A stretch of 64,000 bases of DNA, taken from Candidatus Eremiobacter antarcticus. Its GTDB lineage: Bacteria; Vulcanimicrobiota; Vulcanimicrobiia; Eremiobacterales; Eremiobacteraceae. Positions 8,838-17,898 of the stretch are shown here, piece by piece. The first letter of the stretch is position 1, and each line of letters begins with the position of its first letter. Below the pieces are notes generated by a model. It was not told where the DNA came from, did no database searches, and worked only from the letters and a program-made list of their open reading frames with translations. The translations under genes were made by a program, and so were the position numbers. The stretch is from NCBI GenBank assembly GCA_003244105.1, contig QHBK01000006.1, positions 124,001-188,000 of the forward strand, written 5' to 3'.

Positions 8838-9539
8838 ATGAAGCGTTCCTTCATCCTATCAATCTGCTTGGTAGCCGCCTGTGTGGCCCTGTCCTTGGGA
8901 TGCTCCAAACAATCCACCGCTCCCCAGCAGCAGGCGCCGCAAGCGGCCGCGAGCGGTCCGCTTGAGAATCCGATCCACTTCCCGCTCTACGCGGGCGCCA
9001 CGGTCATGGCCGTGAAGCAATTCAATCAGACGGTGAGTGCCGGCCAAGCCGGAACGGGATTGCTCTCCTCAGGCGCCGGCACGTACGGCGGGAATGAGGT
9101 CATCGCGGGTTCGAGCGCGTCGTTTGGACAACTGCGGGCGTGGGTCAAGCAGCTCGAAGGCGCTCCGCCCGCGGGCTACAGCGTCCAGACCATTCCAGGC
9201 AGCATGTCGTCCGTGAAAGCGGTCGCCAACAAGAACGGCATTGATTTCGCGCTCTTTCGCGATGCGAAGGATCCGAAACACGGCGTCCTGCTCGTCGCGA
9301 TGGATCCCAGCCGCGCCAATGAGAAGCTGGGACCGGCGTTGTCGATGCTGTCGAAATATCAATCGCTGCCCAGCATGCTGCGTGAGAACATCGACGCCGG
9401 CTTGAAAAAGCGCTCAGGCGTCTCCATCGAGGAGATCACGCGGGCAGGCAGCCCGCTCGGAGTCGCGCTCAACGCCATGAGCGATTTCCGCGGCAACGAC
9501 CGCCGCGCTGTGCTCTTGGTCGATGCTGCCAAACAGTAG
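8838..9539 (+). CDS. secreted lipoprotein of unknown function
   Basis: A 233-residue protein with a clear lipoprotein signal: basic MKRS, a hydrophobic stretch, then a LSLGC lipobox with Cys near residue 22. A Gln/Ala/Pro linker follows the lipidated Cys. The rest is a mixed alpha/beta domain with no motif I recognise. GGAGG at 8829-8833 just upstream supports ATG 8838 over a longer frame. It lies between the ROK kinase and the sialidase-like lipoprotein, all on the same strand, which suggests an envelope-related unit. Confidence 0.72.
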   Translation: MKRSFILSICLVAACVALSLGCSKQSTAPQQQAPQAAASGPLENPIHFPLYAGATVMAVKQFNQTVSAGQAGTGLLSSGAGTYGGNEVIAGSSASFGQLRAWVKQLEGAPPAGYSVQTIPGSMSSVKAVANKNGIDFALFRDAKDPKHGVLLVAMDPSRANEKLGPALSMLSKYQSLPSMLRENIDAGLKKRSGVSIEEITRAGSPLGVALNAMSDFRGNDRRAVLLVDAAKQ

Positions 9540-9551
9540 ACCCGGGTAGCG

Positions 9552-11042
9552 GTGCGCCGCTCGCGCGCGTGGATCATCCTAGCCGCGCTTACCTTGTCGG
9601 CCGGGTGCGGAGGCGGCGGCGGAGTCAGTCCCCCGATGAGGCTGACGCCGACGCCTCCGCCGTCCGGGATCGTGCGGATCAGCGCGGATCCCTTCACCAA
9701 CGCGTCGAGCCGCCACGCGTCCGAAGTCGAGCCCTCGGCTTTCGCTGCGGGCGCCACCATCGTCGCAGCAGCGCAAGCCGGCCGGTTCTTCGTCGCCGGC
9801 GCGTCCGACATTGCGTTTGCCACCTCCCTCGACGCCGGCGCGACATGGACGGCTGGGATATTGCCGGGCACGACCGACATCGTCCAGCCAGGGAGTCCCT
9901 TCCAAAGCGTCAGCGATCCGGTCGTCGCGTTCGACGCGGCACACAACACGTGGCTGATCGGCTCGCTGCCGGTCCGCTCGGACAACGGTGCCACACCCGC
10001 CGCCTTGGTGAGCCGGTCCAGCGACGGCGTTCACTGGAACGATCCCGTGCAAGTGTCACCGGGTCAGAGCTCGATCGACAAGGACTGGATCGGGTGCGAC
10101 GACATGCGCACCAGCCCATTCTTCGGCCATTGTTACCTTGAGTGGGATGAGCCGGCGGCGAACGGGCTCGTGCACATGAACACCTCGACCGACGGCGGAG
10201 CGACATGGGGGCCCATCCGCAACACGTCTGGAAATCTAGCCGGCATCGGCGGACAGGTCATCGTACAGCCGAGCGGCGCGGTGATCGTGCCCATCGACGA
10301 CAATACCGAGCAGAACGTGTTTGCGTTCACGTCGGCGGACGGGGGCAACAGTTGGAGCCAAGCCGTGCACGTTTCGACGATCGTGGATCATTTCGAAGGC
10401 GGGGGACTGCGCAGCGGTCCCTTGGTGTCGGCGGCCGGGGACGCCGCCGGCAACGCGTACGCCGTGTGGCAGGACTGCCGCTTCCGCGCGCGCTGCGCAG
10501 CCAACGATCTCGTCATCAGCACCTCGGTGAACGGAGTCACCTGGACAGCGCCCGCGCGCATTCCGATCGATGCGCTGACCAGCAGCGCAGATCATTTCCT
10601 GCCCGGCTTGAGCGTCGACCCTGCGACCGCCGGCTCGAACGCCCACCTTGCGCTGACGTACTATTATTACCCCAACAGCGCGTGCACCGCTGCGAGCTGC
10701 CAACTGTTCGCCGGCTTCATCTCGTCGCCGAACGGCGGCGCGACCTGGTCCGCGGCGGTGACGCTCGCAGGGCCGATGAGCCTCTCATGGCTTGCGCCCA
10801 CGAATCAAGGTCCGATGGTCGGGGACTACTGCGCGGCTGCCTTTTCCGCGGGCCGGCCTTTCGCGATATTTACCGCCGCTCGCGCGTCGGCGGGCGGTTT
10901 GTTGAACGAGGCCATGTACGCTTCCCGCGTGGGCGCGCTTGGGCTGCTGTCTCTGGCTCAGCGCAGCTCCGCAGGGGAAAAGCCCATCCCGGGAATCGTT
11001 TCCGATCATCCGCCTCGCGTTCGCCCGGTCCGCATCAGATAA
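9552..11042 (+). CDS. sialidase-like beta-propeller lipoprotein
   Basis: A 496-residue exported protein beginning with GTG. The signal peptide ends in LTLSAGC, a lipobox followed by a Gly run. The body carries repeated Asp-box (BNR) motifs such as SLDAGATW, STDGGATW, SADGGNSW, SVNGVTW and SPNGGATW, at least five and roughly evenly spaced. These are the hallmark of sialidase-type propellers. I cannot see a convincing sialidase Arg triad, so it may bind or bridge glycans rather than hydrolyse sialic acid. It starts 12 nt after the previous lipoprotein gene, so the two are likely co-transcribed. Confidence 0.82.
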   Translation: MRRSRAWIILAALTLSAGCGGGGGVSPPMRLTPTPPPSGIVRISADPFTNASSRHASEVEPSAFAAGATIVAAAQAGRFFVAGASDIAFATSLDAGATWTAGILPGTTDIVQPGSPFQSVSDPVVAFDAAHNTWLIGSLPVRSDNGATPAALVSRSSDGVHWNDPVQVSPGQSSIDKDWIGCDDMRTSPFFGHCYLEWDEPAANGLVHMNTSTDGGATWGPIRNTSGNLAGIGGQVIVQPSGAVIVPIDDNTEQNVFAFTSADGGNSWSQAVHVSTIVDHFEGGGLRSGPLVSAAGDAAGNAYAVWQDCRFRARCAANDLVISTSVNGVTWTAPARIPIDALTSSADHFLPGLSVDPATAGSNAHLALTYYYYPNSACTAASCQLFAGFISSPNGGATWSAAVTLAGPMSLSWLAPTNQGPMVGDYCAAAFSAGRPFAIFTAARASAGGLLNEAMYASRVGALGLLSLAQRSSAGEKPIPGIVSDHPPRVRPVRIR

Positions 11043-11096
11043 GCATCGCACGCTTGGCGATCCGGCGTTCATGAGTCGTACGGAGGGCACGACCTC

Positions 11097-12068
11097 ATGA
11101 AATCATCGGCAGCAGTCGCGATTGTGGCGCTGCTGCTTGCGTTCGGTTCGCTCTACCTTCGCGGTGTGGAGCTTGCGCACGCCGGCTTAGACAGCGTGTC
11201 GCGCAACGATGCGGAAGATCACAGCGGAACGCTCGGACCCTACTACGTGGATGATGGCGGCCATCCTGAACACCGCGCGCGCGGAGTGACTATGCACGAC
11301 GAGGTTCCCATGGTCGATTACGGCCGAGGGGGGCAGCTCAATCCGGTCCTCGTGGAGCAGTATGCCTTAGAGCTGTTCCATCGATACGCGCGCTCTCACA
11401 GCGCTGAGGACAAACGCCTCTTCCTCGTCCAAGCCGATTGGTTGCGTCGTTTCTGCCGTCAGGGGCGCTGCGAGTACGAGTTCCCGTTCCCTCCACAGAT
11501 AAGCTCAGCGCGCTGGGTCTCGAGCCTCGGTCAAGCGCAAGAGATCTCGGTGCAGCTGCGCGCCTATCAGCTGACGGGTGACACCAAGTTTTTGGCCGCT
11601 GCCAACGCTGCCTACCGGGTCCTCGTGACGCCCTTTCCCCGGGGGCCCATGATGCTCTCCGGCGAGGAAGCGTGGTTTGAAGAATATCCGCAAACGCCCG
11701 CGACGCACGTGCTGAACGGCCACATGTTCGCGCTCCTGAGCCTGTGGGAGTATTACCGTGTGACGCACGATCCCAGCGCCCGAAACTGGTTTTTGCGCGG
11801 CATCGCAGCTTTGAAGTCCGGCATCCAACAATCCGACACCGGTTTTTGGGCGCGTTACGACCTGCTGCACGCGCAGCTATGCTCGCGCAAATACCTCAAT
11901 ATCGAGATCGCGCAGCTCATCACGCTCTCGGGCATCGCGAACGACGAATTCCTCGCAGAAATCGCACAGCGATTTGAAGCGTACAAGACGAATCCGATCT
12001 TGAGCTTGCGCGTGCGATGGTACGCGCTGCACCATCCGCATGCGCTGAGCGAAGTCGTCAGCGACTAA
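11097..12068 (+). CDS. D-glucuronyl C5-epimerase C-terminal domain protein
   Basis: A 323-residue protein with an N-terminal hydrophobic segment (VAIVALLLAFGSLYL) that is a signal peptide or membrane anchor. The body matches the C5-epimerase C-terminal domain. RWVSSLGQAQEISVQLRAY comes first, then GEEAWFEEYP and HVLNGHMFALLSLWEYY, where family members read WFEEYP...VLNGF.FSLLGLYD. C5-epimerases invert uronic acids in heparosan- or alginate-like polymers. Whether this bacterial copy is an epimerase or another alpha/alpha-toroid carbohydrate enzyme is not proven. It follows two lipoprotein genes on the same strand, and its last 4 nt overlap the converging DJ-1-like gene. Confidence 0.8.
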   Translation: MKSSAAVAIVALLLAFGSLYLRGVELAHAGLDSVSRNDAEDHSGTLGPYYVDDGGHPEHRARGVTMHDEVPMVDYGRGGQLNPVLVEQYALELFHRYARSHSAEDKRLFLVQADWLRRFCRQGRCEYEFPFPPQISSARWVSSLGQAQEISVQLRAYQLTGDTKFLAAANAAYRVLVTPFPRGPMMLSGEEAWFEEYPQTPATHVLNGHMFALLSLWEYYRVTHDPSARNWFLRGIAALKSGIQQSDTGFWARYDLLHAQLCSRKYLNIEIAQLITLSGIANDEFLAEIAQRFEAYKTNPILSLRVRWYALHHPHALSEVVSD

Positions 12069-12757
12069 GAGACCCTCGGGGCCTCCGGCTGTTCCCCGAG
12101 CCTTTCGAGAATGCGACGCCTAGTCTCGAACAAAGCGGCCGTCGCCTCGGTGACCGATTCAACATCCCCACGCCGGGCCGAGGCGGGCGAACCCGAGTCA
12201 AAAGGCGGTTGTGGATCGTACTCCATGCTGAGCTGGATTCGGCGGGCCACGGCTTCTCCCGACGTGCGAGCCGCGACCGTAAGCGCGAAATCGATGCCGG
12301 CGCTGACGCCTGCGGCTGTTATTCTGTCTGCGTCGACAACCACGCGTGCCTTGACCGGCTGGGCGCCGAACAGAGGCAAAAGATCGAGATAGCGCCAGTG
12401 AGTGGTAGCTCTGTATCCCCGCAACAAGCCGGCGGCTCCCAGCGCCAACGCTCCCGTGCATACCGAGGTCACCCAACGAGCACTTCCCGCCATGCGGACG
12501 AGATGGCCGAGCACCTCGCGGTCTTGCAAAACGTCGCTGATGCCGGGACCGCCGGGCATGCATATGAGATCGCACGCTGATGCGGTTCCGTGCGTACGGG
12601 TTGGGGAGAAGAGGAGGCCCTTATCTGACAGTACCGGCGCTCCTGACGCGGCGATCAGTTCAACCTCGCAGCCGGGTAAGCGCGAAAACACCTCGTGCGG
12701 ACCGACGACGTCGAGCGCGGTCACGTTGGGAAAAACGAAAATGCCTATGCGATGCAC
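12065..12757 (-). CDS. DJ-1/PfpI family protein (isonitrile hydratase-like)
   Basis: A 230-residue class I glutamine amidotransferase-like protein of the DJ-1/PfpI superfamily. IGIFVFPNVTALDVVGP opens the domain and CMPGGPG carries the oxyanion region. The nucleophile elbow is SVCTGALALGAAGLL, with the reactive Cys, followed by ATTHW with a His. This arrangement is typical of isonitrile hydratase and of the N-terminal half of GlxA-type AraC regulators. No AraC HTH is present: the C-terminus is a short helical tail, so an enzyme or a redox/glyoxal-type function is more likely than regulation. It converges with the C5-epimerase-like gene. Confidence 0.83.
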   Translation of the reverse strand: MHRIGIFVFPNVTALDVVGPHEVFSRLPGCEVELIAASGAPVLSDKGLLFSPTRTHGTASACDLICMPGGPGISDVLQDREVLGHLVRMAGSARWVTSVCTGALALGAAGLLRGYRATTHWRYLDLLPLFGAQPVKARVVVDADRITAAGVSAGIDFALTVAARTSGEAVARRIQLSMEYDPQPPFDSGSPASARRGDVESVTEATAALFETRRRILERLGEQPEAPRVS

Positions 12758-12775
12758 GGCCGGTCCTTGGGCGAC

Positions 12776-15700
12776 CTACTCTCCGACGGGCGAGAGCAGT
12801 TCGTCGAGATCCGCCCGCGTGAGCGATTTCGCGAAAGCCGCATCGCTCGATACGACTGAATCCGCCAGCGCCTGTTTGCGCTGCTGGAGCGACTGGATCT
12901 TCTCTTCGACGGAACCCAACGTCACCAACCGGTAGGCCGTCACCGGCTTGGTCTGTCCGATGCGGTGCGTGCGGTCGATCGCCTGGCGCTCGATGGCCGG
13001 GTTCCACCAGGGGTCGTAGAGCACCACGTAATCTGCCTCGGTGACCGTCAGGCCCACGCCGCCGGCTTTCAAGCTCATCAAGAAGATCGGGGGACCGTCC
13101 GGGCGGCGGAAATCATCGAGCACTTTGCTGCGGTTCTTCGTCGAACCGTCCAGATACGAATACGTGCGCTTGCGCGAGTCGAGCGCCTCACGCATCAGCC
13201 CGAGCATCTCGGTGAAGGAGGAGAACACGAGCACGCGGTGGCCGGATTCGATGATGGATTCGAGCAGCTCCAAAAAGGCCTGGAACTTGCCGGAGGCTTC
13301 GTCGTCCTCGCGCCAGTGATCGCCGATGAGGCCGGGGTGGCAACAGATCTGGCGCAGCTTCGTCAACGCGGCGAGGATGGAGAGCTGCGCTCTTGCGATT
13401 CCCCGTTCGTCCACCTCGCGCAAGATGTCGCGCCGCGCGCGCAGCACCGTCTCGCGATAGGCCTTTTTCTGCGACGCCGTCATCTCGCATTCGATGGTCT
13501 GCTCGGTGCGCGAGGGCAGATCGGCGGCCACTTGCGTCTTCAACCGCCGGATCATGAACGGCTGCACGCGGCGCGCCAAGCGCTGCTGCTTGTCCACGTC
13601 GCCGTCGCGCATGATGGGCGTCTCGAACGCGTTGCGGAAATGGCTCTCCTTGCCGAGAAGGCCAGGCATGACGAAATCGACGATTGACCACAGGTCCAGC
13701 ACGGAATTTTCGATGGGCGTGCCGGTCAGCGCAAGCCGCTGCTCCGAGTGGATGCCTTTGATGACTTGCGAGATCTTCGCTTGCGGGTTTTTGATCTGCT
13801 GCGCCTCGTCCAAGACGATGGTGCGGAAATTCAACCGGTTCAACGTCTCCGCGTCGCGCCGCGCCAACGCATACGAGGTGACAAGCAGGTCGAACTTCCG
13901 GGCATCGTTGTAAACGGCTTCGCGGCCCGAACCGGCGCTCAGCAGCGTGACCTTCATCTCCGGCACGAAACGCGCTGCCTCGCTCAGCCAGGTGTGCGTC
14001 ACTGACGTCGGGCACACGATGAGATTGGGAGCGCTCCCGCAGCGCCGGCGCTCGCGTTCCAAATACGAAAGCACTTGCAGCGTCTTGCCGAGCCCCATGT
14101 CGTCGGCCAAAATGCCGCCGAACGCGTAGCGCCCGAGATATGCCAAGAAATCCAAGCCCTTGCGCTGGTACGGGCGCAAGATGCCGCTCAAGTGCTCGGG
14201 CGGATCGATCTCCTCGATGCCGGAAAAACCCCGCACCGCTTCGCGAAGCTCGCGCAGCCGGCCGGGCAGGCCCTCATCGCCGCATGCTTTGGCAAGGTCG
14301 TCATACACTGACAGCATCTGGGCGGTCGTAAGACGCGCTCGTCCGCCGCTCTCCAAGCCGCCGCCGAAACCGCCGGTGGCCTCCCGAAGCAGTGCGAAGG
14401 TCGAGAGGTCGATGAAGCGGCCGTCGGCCAGGCGATAGTACCGGCCTGTGCTTTGCCACAGGGCCTTGACGTCTTCGGGCGACAGCGCCTGGCCGTCGAG
14501 CAGCAATTCGACGGAGATCTCCAGCCAGTCGATGGGGCCGGTGGAAGCGGCGGAGGTCTTGTTACGAACCTTGGCTTGCCCTTTTTCCTTTTGCGCCTCG
14601 TCCCCGTCGACGGACAAAGAAACGTGGAGGGCCTTGGGGCCATCCACGAGGGACTTCACTGTTTCGTCCAAGTCCAGGTGAAAATCGGATCGCCACGCCG
14701 GAAGCGTCTCGGTGCCGAACTGGTAGCTCGCGTCGGTGCCTTCCATCCGCCACGCGGTCTCATCGTAGTGCGGCAGCGGCTCGTTCGGATGCTCGAGACA
14801 CCAAGAGTCGTAGATAGCTTTCCACGGCCTAAAACCGCTGGACTCGAGCTTGCTCTTGACCGACAAAGCGACGGCCGGGTCGCAGTATGCGTAGCGCGGA
14901 ATGCCGTCTCTTTGTGGACTGTCGATGCGGTGCAGCGGGTTGAACTCCATCGTCGTGATCGGCCAATGAGCTCCGCTCTTGGCATCCTCCACCGCCGCGT
15001 CAGCCGTGATTCCGTCGCCTTGCCAACGCAGCCGCACCAAGGTCTGCTTTTCCATCTCCGAAGGCGGAAGCAGCAACGTCGCGGCCGTGTCCTGTTCGAG
15101 CAGCGCATGAGCCCGTTCGAGGAGGCGAGGGATTTCAGCGGGTGTCAGCCGCACCGACGCAGCGCTGCGAAAACGCTCGACGATGCGCACGCCGAAGGAG
15201 CCGTCGTGCATGTAGAACGTCTGACCGTCGAAGAGCCATGTGGGCATGGCATCGATCGTCCGAACGGTGCTGACGTCAACCGAGGATCCGTCGGGGCGCG
15301 TGAACGATGCAACCAGATCCAAATCACCGCTCTGCTGGCGCTTTCCGGAGAGCCGCAGCCGCAGAGGCGAGAGCGAGATTCTGCTGACCGGCATCGATTC
15401 CGGATGCGAGCCAAGGTGATCGTCATGGCGCACGCGCGGATGCGCGATGAGGCGCAGCAACAGCTGAGCGAAGTTGTTGCTCAAGCGCGCGGTGTGCTCG
15501 CTCGAGGGCCGCGCCAACGCATAATCGGCCGGCATGCCGAACATATGGCCGAGCGACGCGTCGGAGAGCAGCGCGCTGTCGTACCGGTCCCACTCCTCGC
15601 CGGTGAGATTCGCCTGCCGCGTGGTCCGGTAAAGCTGCTGCAGGTCGGCGTGCGTCCGCCCGACGCCGTGAAGCTTGGGAGCGTCGAGCGCCAAGCGCGC

Positions 15701-16360
15701 GTAGAACACGCTCAAGCGTTCATCGAATCCGATCACGACCCAGAGACGCCGCCGCGGCGTGACGGTCTCATGATGCGGAGACAACAGGTCCAAGAGTTCG
15801 GCCAGCTGAGCCGTAGCGGTTGCGCCACCGGAAGCAACGGCGTGGGTCGCGCCGTTGCGGACCCCGTTTCCCGCGGCGCCATTGGTCGCGGCGCCGTTGC
15901 CGGCTGCATGCCCGTCGGTCGACGGTGCGACGAACGTTTCAACGGGCGGTTCTGGAGACGTATCCGCCTCGCGCAAAGAAGGCGACGCCAACTCTGCGAG
16001 CATGCACAACGCTGCGACGGCGTGCTTGCAATCGTATCCATAGCGGCAGGTGCAATTGCAGCGCATGCCCAGCGGGGGACGCGAGGAATCGCGGGTCAAC
16101 GTCGTCGTGTGCGTTTCCGTATCCGCAACGGTGGCCACAATATCCGAGCGCCGCAGATTCAGGCAGCGCACTTTGCCGCGCGCGTGCGCGGCGATGCCTT
16201 GGGCGATCACCGGCTTGGGAAAGGTCCCCTCGATCGCGCTTTGCGAGGGGATGGATGATTGCCACAAACCGAGCGGGGGTCCGCCTCGTTCCGGCCCGAC
16301 CCCCTCTTCAAATCGCAACGTCAAAGGTTGGTTGACTTTAGATTGTGCGCGAACAGCCAT
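12776..16360 (-). CDS. SWIM-zinc-finger SNF2-family helicase
   Basis: A 1194-residue ATP-dependent DNA translocase of the bacterial SNF2/HepA-like class. A SWIM zinc finger (CNCTCRYGYDCKH, about residues 98-112) precedes a long middle region. The SNF2 core has DDMGLGKT near residue 757 (motif I), DEAQQIKN near 851 (motif II) and LTGTPIENS (motif III). The C-terminal helicase half has SLKAGGVGLTVTEAD and QAIDRTHRIGQ. ATG 16360 was preferred to a frame 37 codons longer because the similarity-like region starts here and the extra residues are low-complexity basic. It is divergent from ndh across 142 bp. The family acts on DNA or RNA polymerase complexes; the target here is unknown. Confidence 0.92.
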   Translation of the reverse strand: MAVRAQSKVNQPLTLRFEEGVGPERGGPPLGLWQSSIPSQSAIEGTFPKPVIAQGIAAHARGKVRCLNLRRSDIVATVADTETHTTTLTRDSSRPPLGMRCNCTCRYGYDCKHAVAALCMLAELASPSLREADTSPEPPVETFVAPSTDGHAAGNGAATNGAAGNGVRNGATHAVASGGATATAQLAELLDLLSPHHETVTPRRRLWVVIGFDERLSVFYARLALDAPKLHGVGRTHADLQQLYRTTRQANLTGEEWDRYDSALLSDASLGHMFGMPADYALARPSSEHTARLSNNFAQLLLRLIAHPRVRHDDHLGSHPESMPVSRISLSPLRLRLSGKRQQSGDLDLVASFTRPDGSSVDVSTVRTIDAMPTWLFDGQTFYMHDGSFGVRIVERFRSAASVRLTPAEIPRLLERAHALLEQDTAATLLLPPSEMEKQTLVRLRWQGDGITADAAVEDAKSGAHWPITTMEFNPLHRIDSPQRDGIPRYAYCDPAVALSVKSKLESSGFRPWKAIYDSWCLEHPNEPLPHYDETAWRMEGTDASYQFGTETLPAWRSDFHLDLDETVKSLVDGPKALHVSLSVDGDEAQKEKGQAKVRNKTSAASTGPIDWLEISVELLLDGQALSPEDVKALWQSTGRYYRLADGRFIDLSTFALLREATGGFGGGLESGGRARLTTAQMLSVYDDLAKACGDEGLPGRLRELREAVRGFSGIEEIDPPEHLSGILRPYQRKGLDFLAYLGRYAFGGILADDMGLGKTLQVLSYLERERRRCGSAPNLIVCPTSVTHTWLSEAARFVPEMKVTLLSAGSGREAVYNDARKFDLLVTSYALARRDAETLNRLNFRTIVLDEAQQIKNPQAKISQVIKGIHSEQRLALTGTPIENSVLDLWSIVDFVMPGLLGKESHFRNAFETPIMRDGDVDKQQRLARRVQPFMIRRLKTQVAADLPSRTEQTIECEMTASQKKAYRETVLRARRDILREVDERGIARAQLSILAALTKLRQICCHPGLIGDHWREDDEASGKFQAFLELLESIIESGHRVLVFSSFTEMLGLMREALDSRKRTYSYLDGSTKNRSKVLDDFRRPDGPPIFLMSLKAGGVGLTVTEADYVVLYDPWWNPAIERQAIDRTHRIGQTKPVTAYRLVTLGSVEEKIQSLQQRKQALADSVVSSDAAFAKSLTRADLDELLSPVGE

Positions 16361-16502
16361 ACTTTTCAAACTTCGCCAGGGGCTGGATGCCTCCCGCCTC
16401 AGCCGCTTGCTGTCACGCGGGTTTGCGCGGGACTTTTCTCTTATGGATGCGCATTTCTCAGCAACTGCCAACAGGCATCGCGCGGATGTCAGTGTAGATG
16501 CA

Positions 16503-17828
16503 ATGGATGAGGTTTCTTCAGTGAGCAGTTCGGCTGCGGCGAGCCGCGTCGTGATCCTGGGGGGCGGATTCGGCGGCCTCTATGCGGCGCTGCGCTTGCA
16601 ATCGCTCCTTCGCGGGCGACGGGACGTGGACGTCACGCTCGTGAACCGTGAGAACTTCTTCTTGTTCACGCCGATGCTTCCGCAGGTCGCGACCAGCGGA
16701 CTCGACACGCGGCACATCGTGGCCACCATCCGTCGCATCTGCCCGCGCATCCGCTTCTACGAGGCCGACGTGAAGGCGGTCGATTTCGCGAACAAGACCG
16801 TCACGATCGTCCATTCCGGTGCGCGTCCCCGTACCTTGCCGTACGATCAGCTGCTGCTCGCGCTTGGAAGCGTCACCAACTTCTTTGGCATCCCCGGCTT
16901 GGCAGAACACGCCCTGACGATGAAGTCGCTGTCGGATGCCATCCGCCTTCGCAATCACGCGCTTGATATGTTGGAGCGAGCCGAGCTTGAGACCGACGCC
17001 GGCCGGCGGCGGGAGCTTTTGACCTTCGTGGTCGCGGGCGCCGGCTTCGCGGGCATCGAGACGGCTGCCGAGCTCGACATCTTCATGCGACGGGCGGCTC
17101 GCTCGTACCGCAGCTTCACACCGGCCGACATCCGCACCGTCATCGTCGACGCCCAGGACCGCATCTTGCCGGAGCTGAGCCCCACGCTTGCCCAGTTCAC
17201 GTTGCAGACGCTGCAAAAGCGCGGGGTCGAATTTCATCTCAACGCCAAAGTAGCGGGCGCTGACGCCAGCGGAGTGACGCTGCATGCAGGCGAGCGCATC
17301 GCGACGCACACGCTTGTCTGGACGGGCGGTGTAGCCGCGCATCCGTTCATCGCGACGCTCCCGGGCGCGACGTCGCGAGGTAGGCTTCCGACGGAGCCGA
17401 CGCTGGCCATGCGAGGCAGCGACAGAGTGTGGGCGGTCGGCGACTGCGCCGAGGTGCTGGATGCGCAGGGAAAACCGTATCCACCGACGGCCCAGCACGC
17501 GCTGCGCGAAGGCGGGCATGCGGGGGACAACATCCTGGCAGCGATCGACGGGCGCGCGCTGCGGCCGTTCGCCTTTACCGCGATCGGCCAGATGGCGAAC
17601 CTTGGGAGGCATCGCGGCGTGGCCATGGTCGGCGGGTTGAAGATCTCCGGCTTCCCGGCATGGTGGCTGTGGAGGACGTACTATCTGAGCCGTCTGCCAA
17701 CGCTCGACAAGAAGATACGCGTCGCCATTGACTGGACACTGGATCTGTTCTTTGCACGCGACACCGTGCGTCTGTCGCTTCCGGAGCCAAAGGTTCCATC
17801 CGCCCCGGCGCTTTCAGCGAACGAGTAG
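16503..17828 (+). CDS. ndh: type II NADH dehydrogenase (NDH-2)
   Basis: A single-subunit, non-proton-pumping NADH:quinone oxidoreductase of 441 residues. The FAD-binding fold begins with VVILGGGFGGLYAALRL. The second Rossmann motif for NADH reads FVVAGAGFAGIETAAEL, and WAVGDCAEVLD closes the FAD site. PPTAQHALREG is the conserved quinone-site region. The C-terminal half has the amphipathic/hydrophobic patch (SGFPAWWLWRTYYLSRLP) that anchors NDH-2 to the membrane. An alternative GTG start at 16521 has GAGG 8 nt upstream and would remove six residues. The gene is divergent from the SNF2 helicase. Rotenone-insensitive respiration is implied. Confidence 0.92.
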   Translation: MDEVSSVSSSAAASRVVILGGGFGGLYAALRLQSLLRGRRDVDVTLVNRENFFLFTPMLPQVATSGLDTRHIVATIRRICPRIRFYEADVKAVDFANKTVTIVHSGARPRTLPYDQLLLALGSVTNFFGIPGLAEHALTMKSLSDAIRLRNHALDMLERAELETDAGRRRELLTFVVAGAGFAGIETAAELDIFMRRAARSYRSFTPADIRTVIVDAQDRILPELSPTLAQFTLQTLQKRGVEFHLNAKVAGADASGVTLHAGERIATHTLVWTGGVAAHPFIATLPGATSRGRLPTEPTLAMRGSDRVWAVGDCAEVLDAQGKPYPPTAQHALREGGHAGDNILAAIDGRALRPFAFTAIGQMANLGRHRGVAMVGGLKISGFPAWWLWRTYYLSRLPTLDKKIRVAIDWTLDLFFARDTVRLSLPEPKVPSAPALSANE

Positions 17829-17898
17829 GCATTCAAGGAACGTTCCACCGGCACGGGCAAAGATTCGCATTTCAACCGATGTGTACCGCCGCACCCTC

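Noticed and set aside
14453-16258. 601-codon open frame on the plus strand
   Set aside because: It lies antisense to the SWIM-SNF2 helicase, has no recognisable domain and is rich in Arg/Ala/Gly as expected of a high-GC shadow frame.
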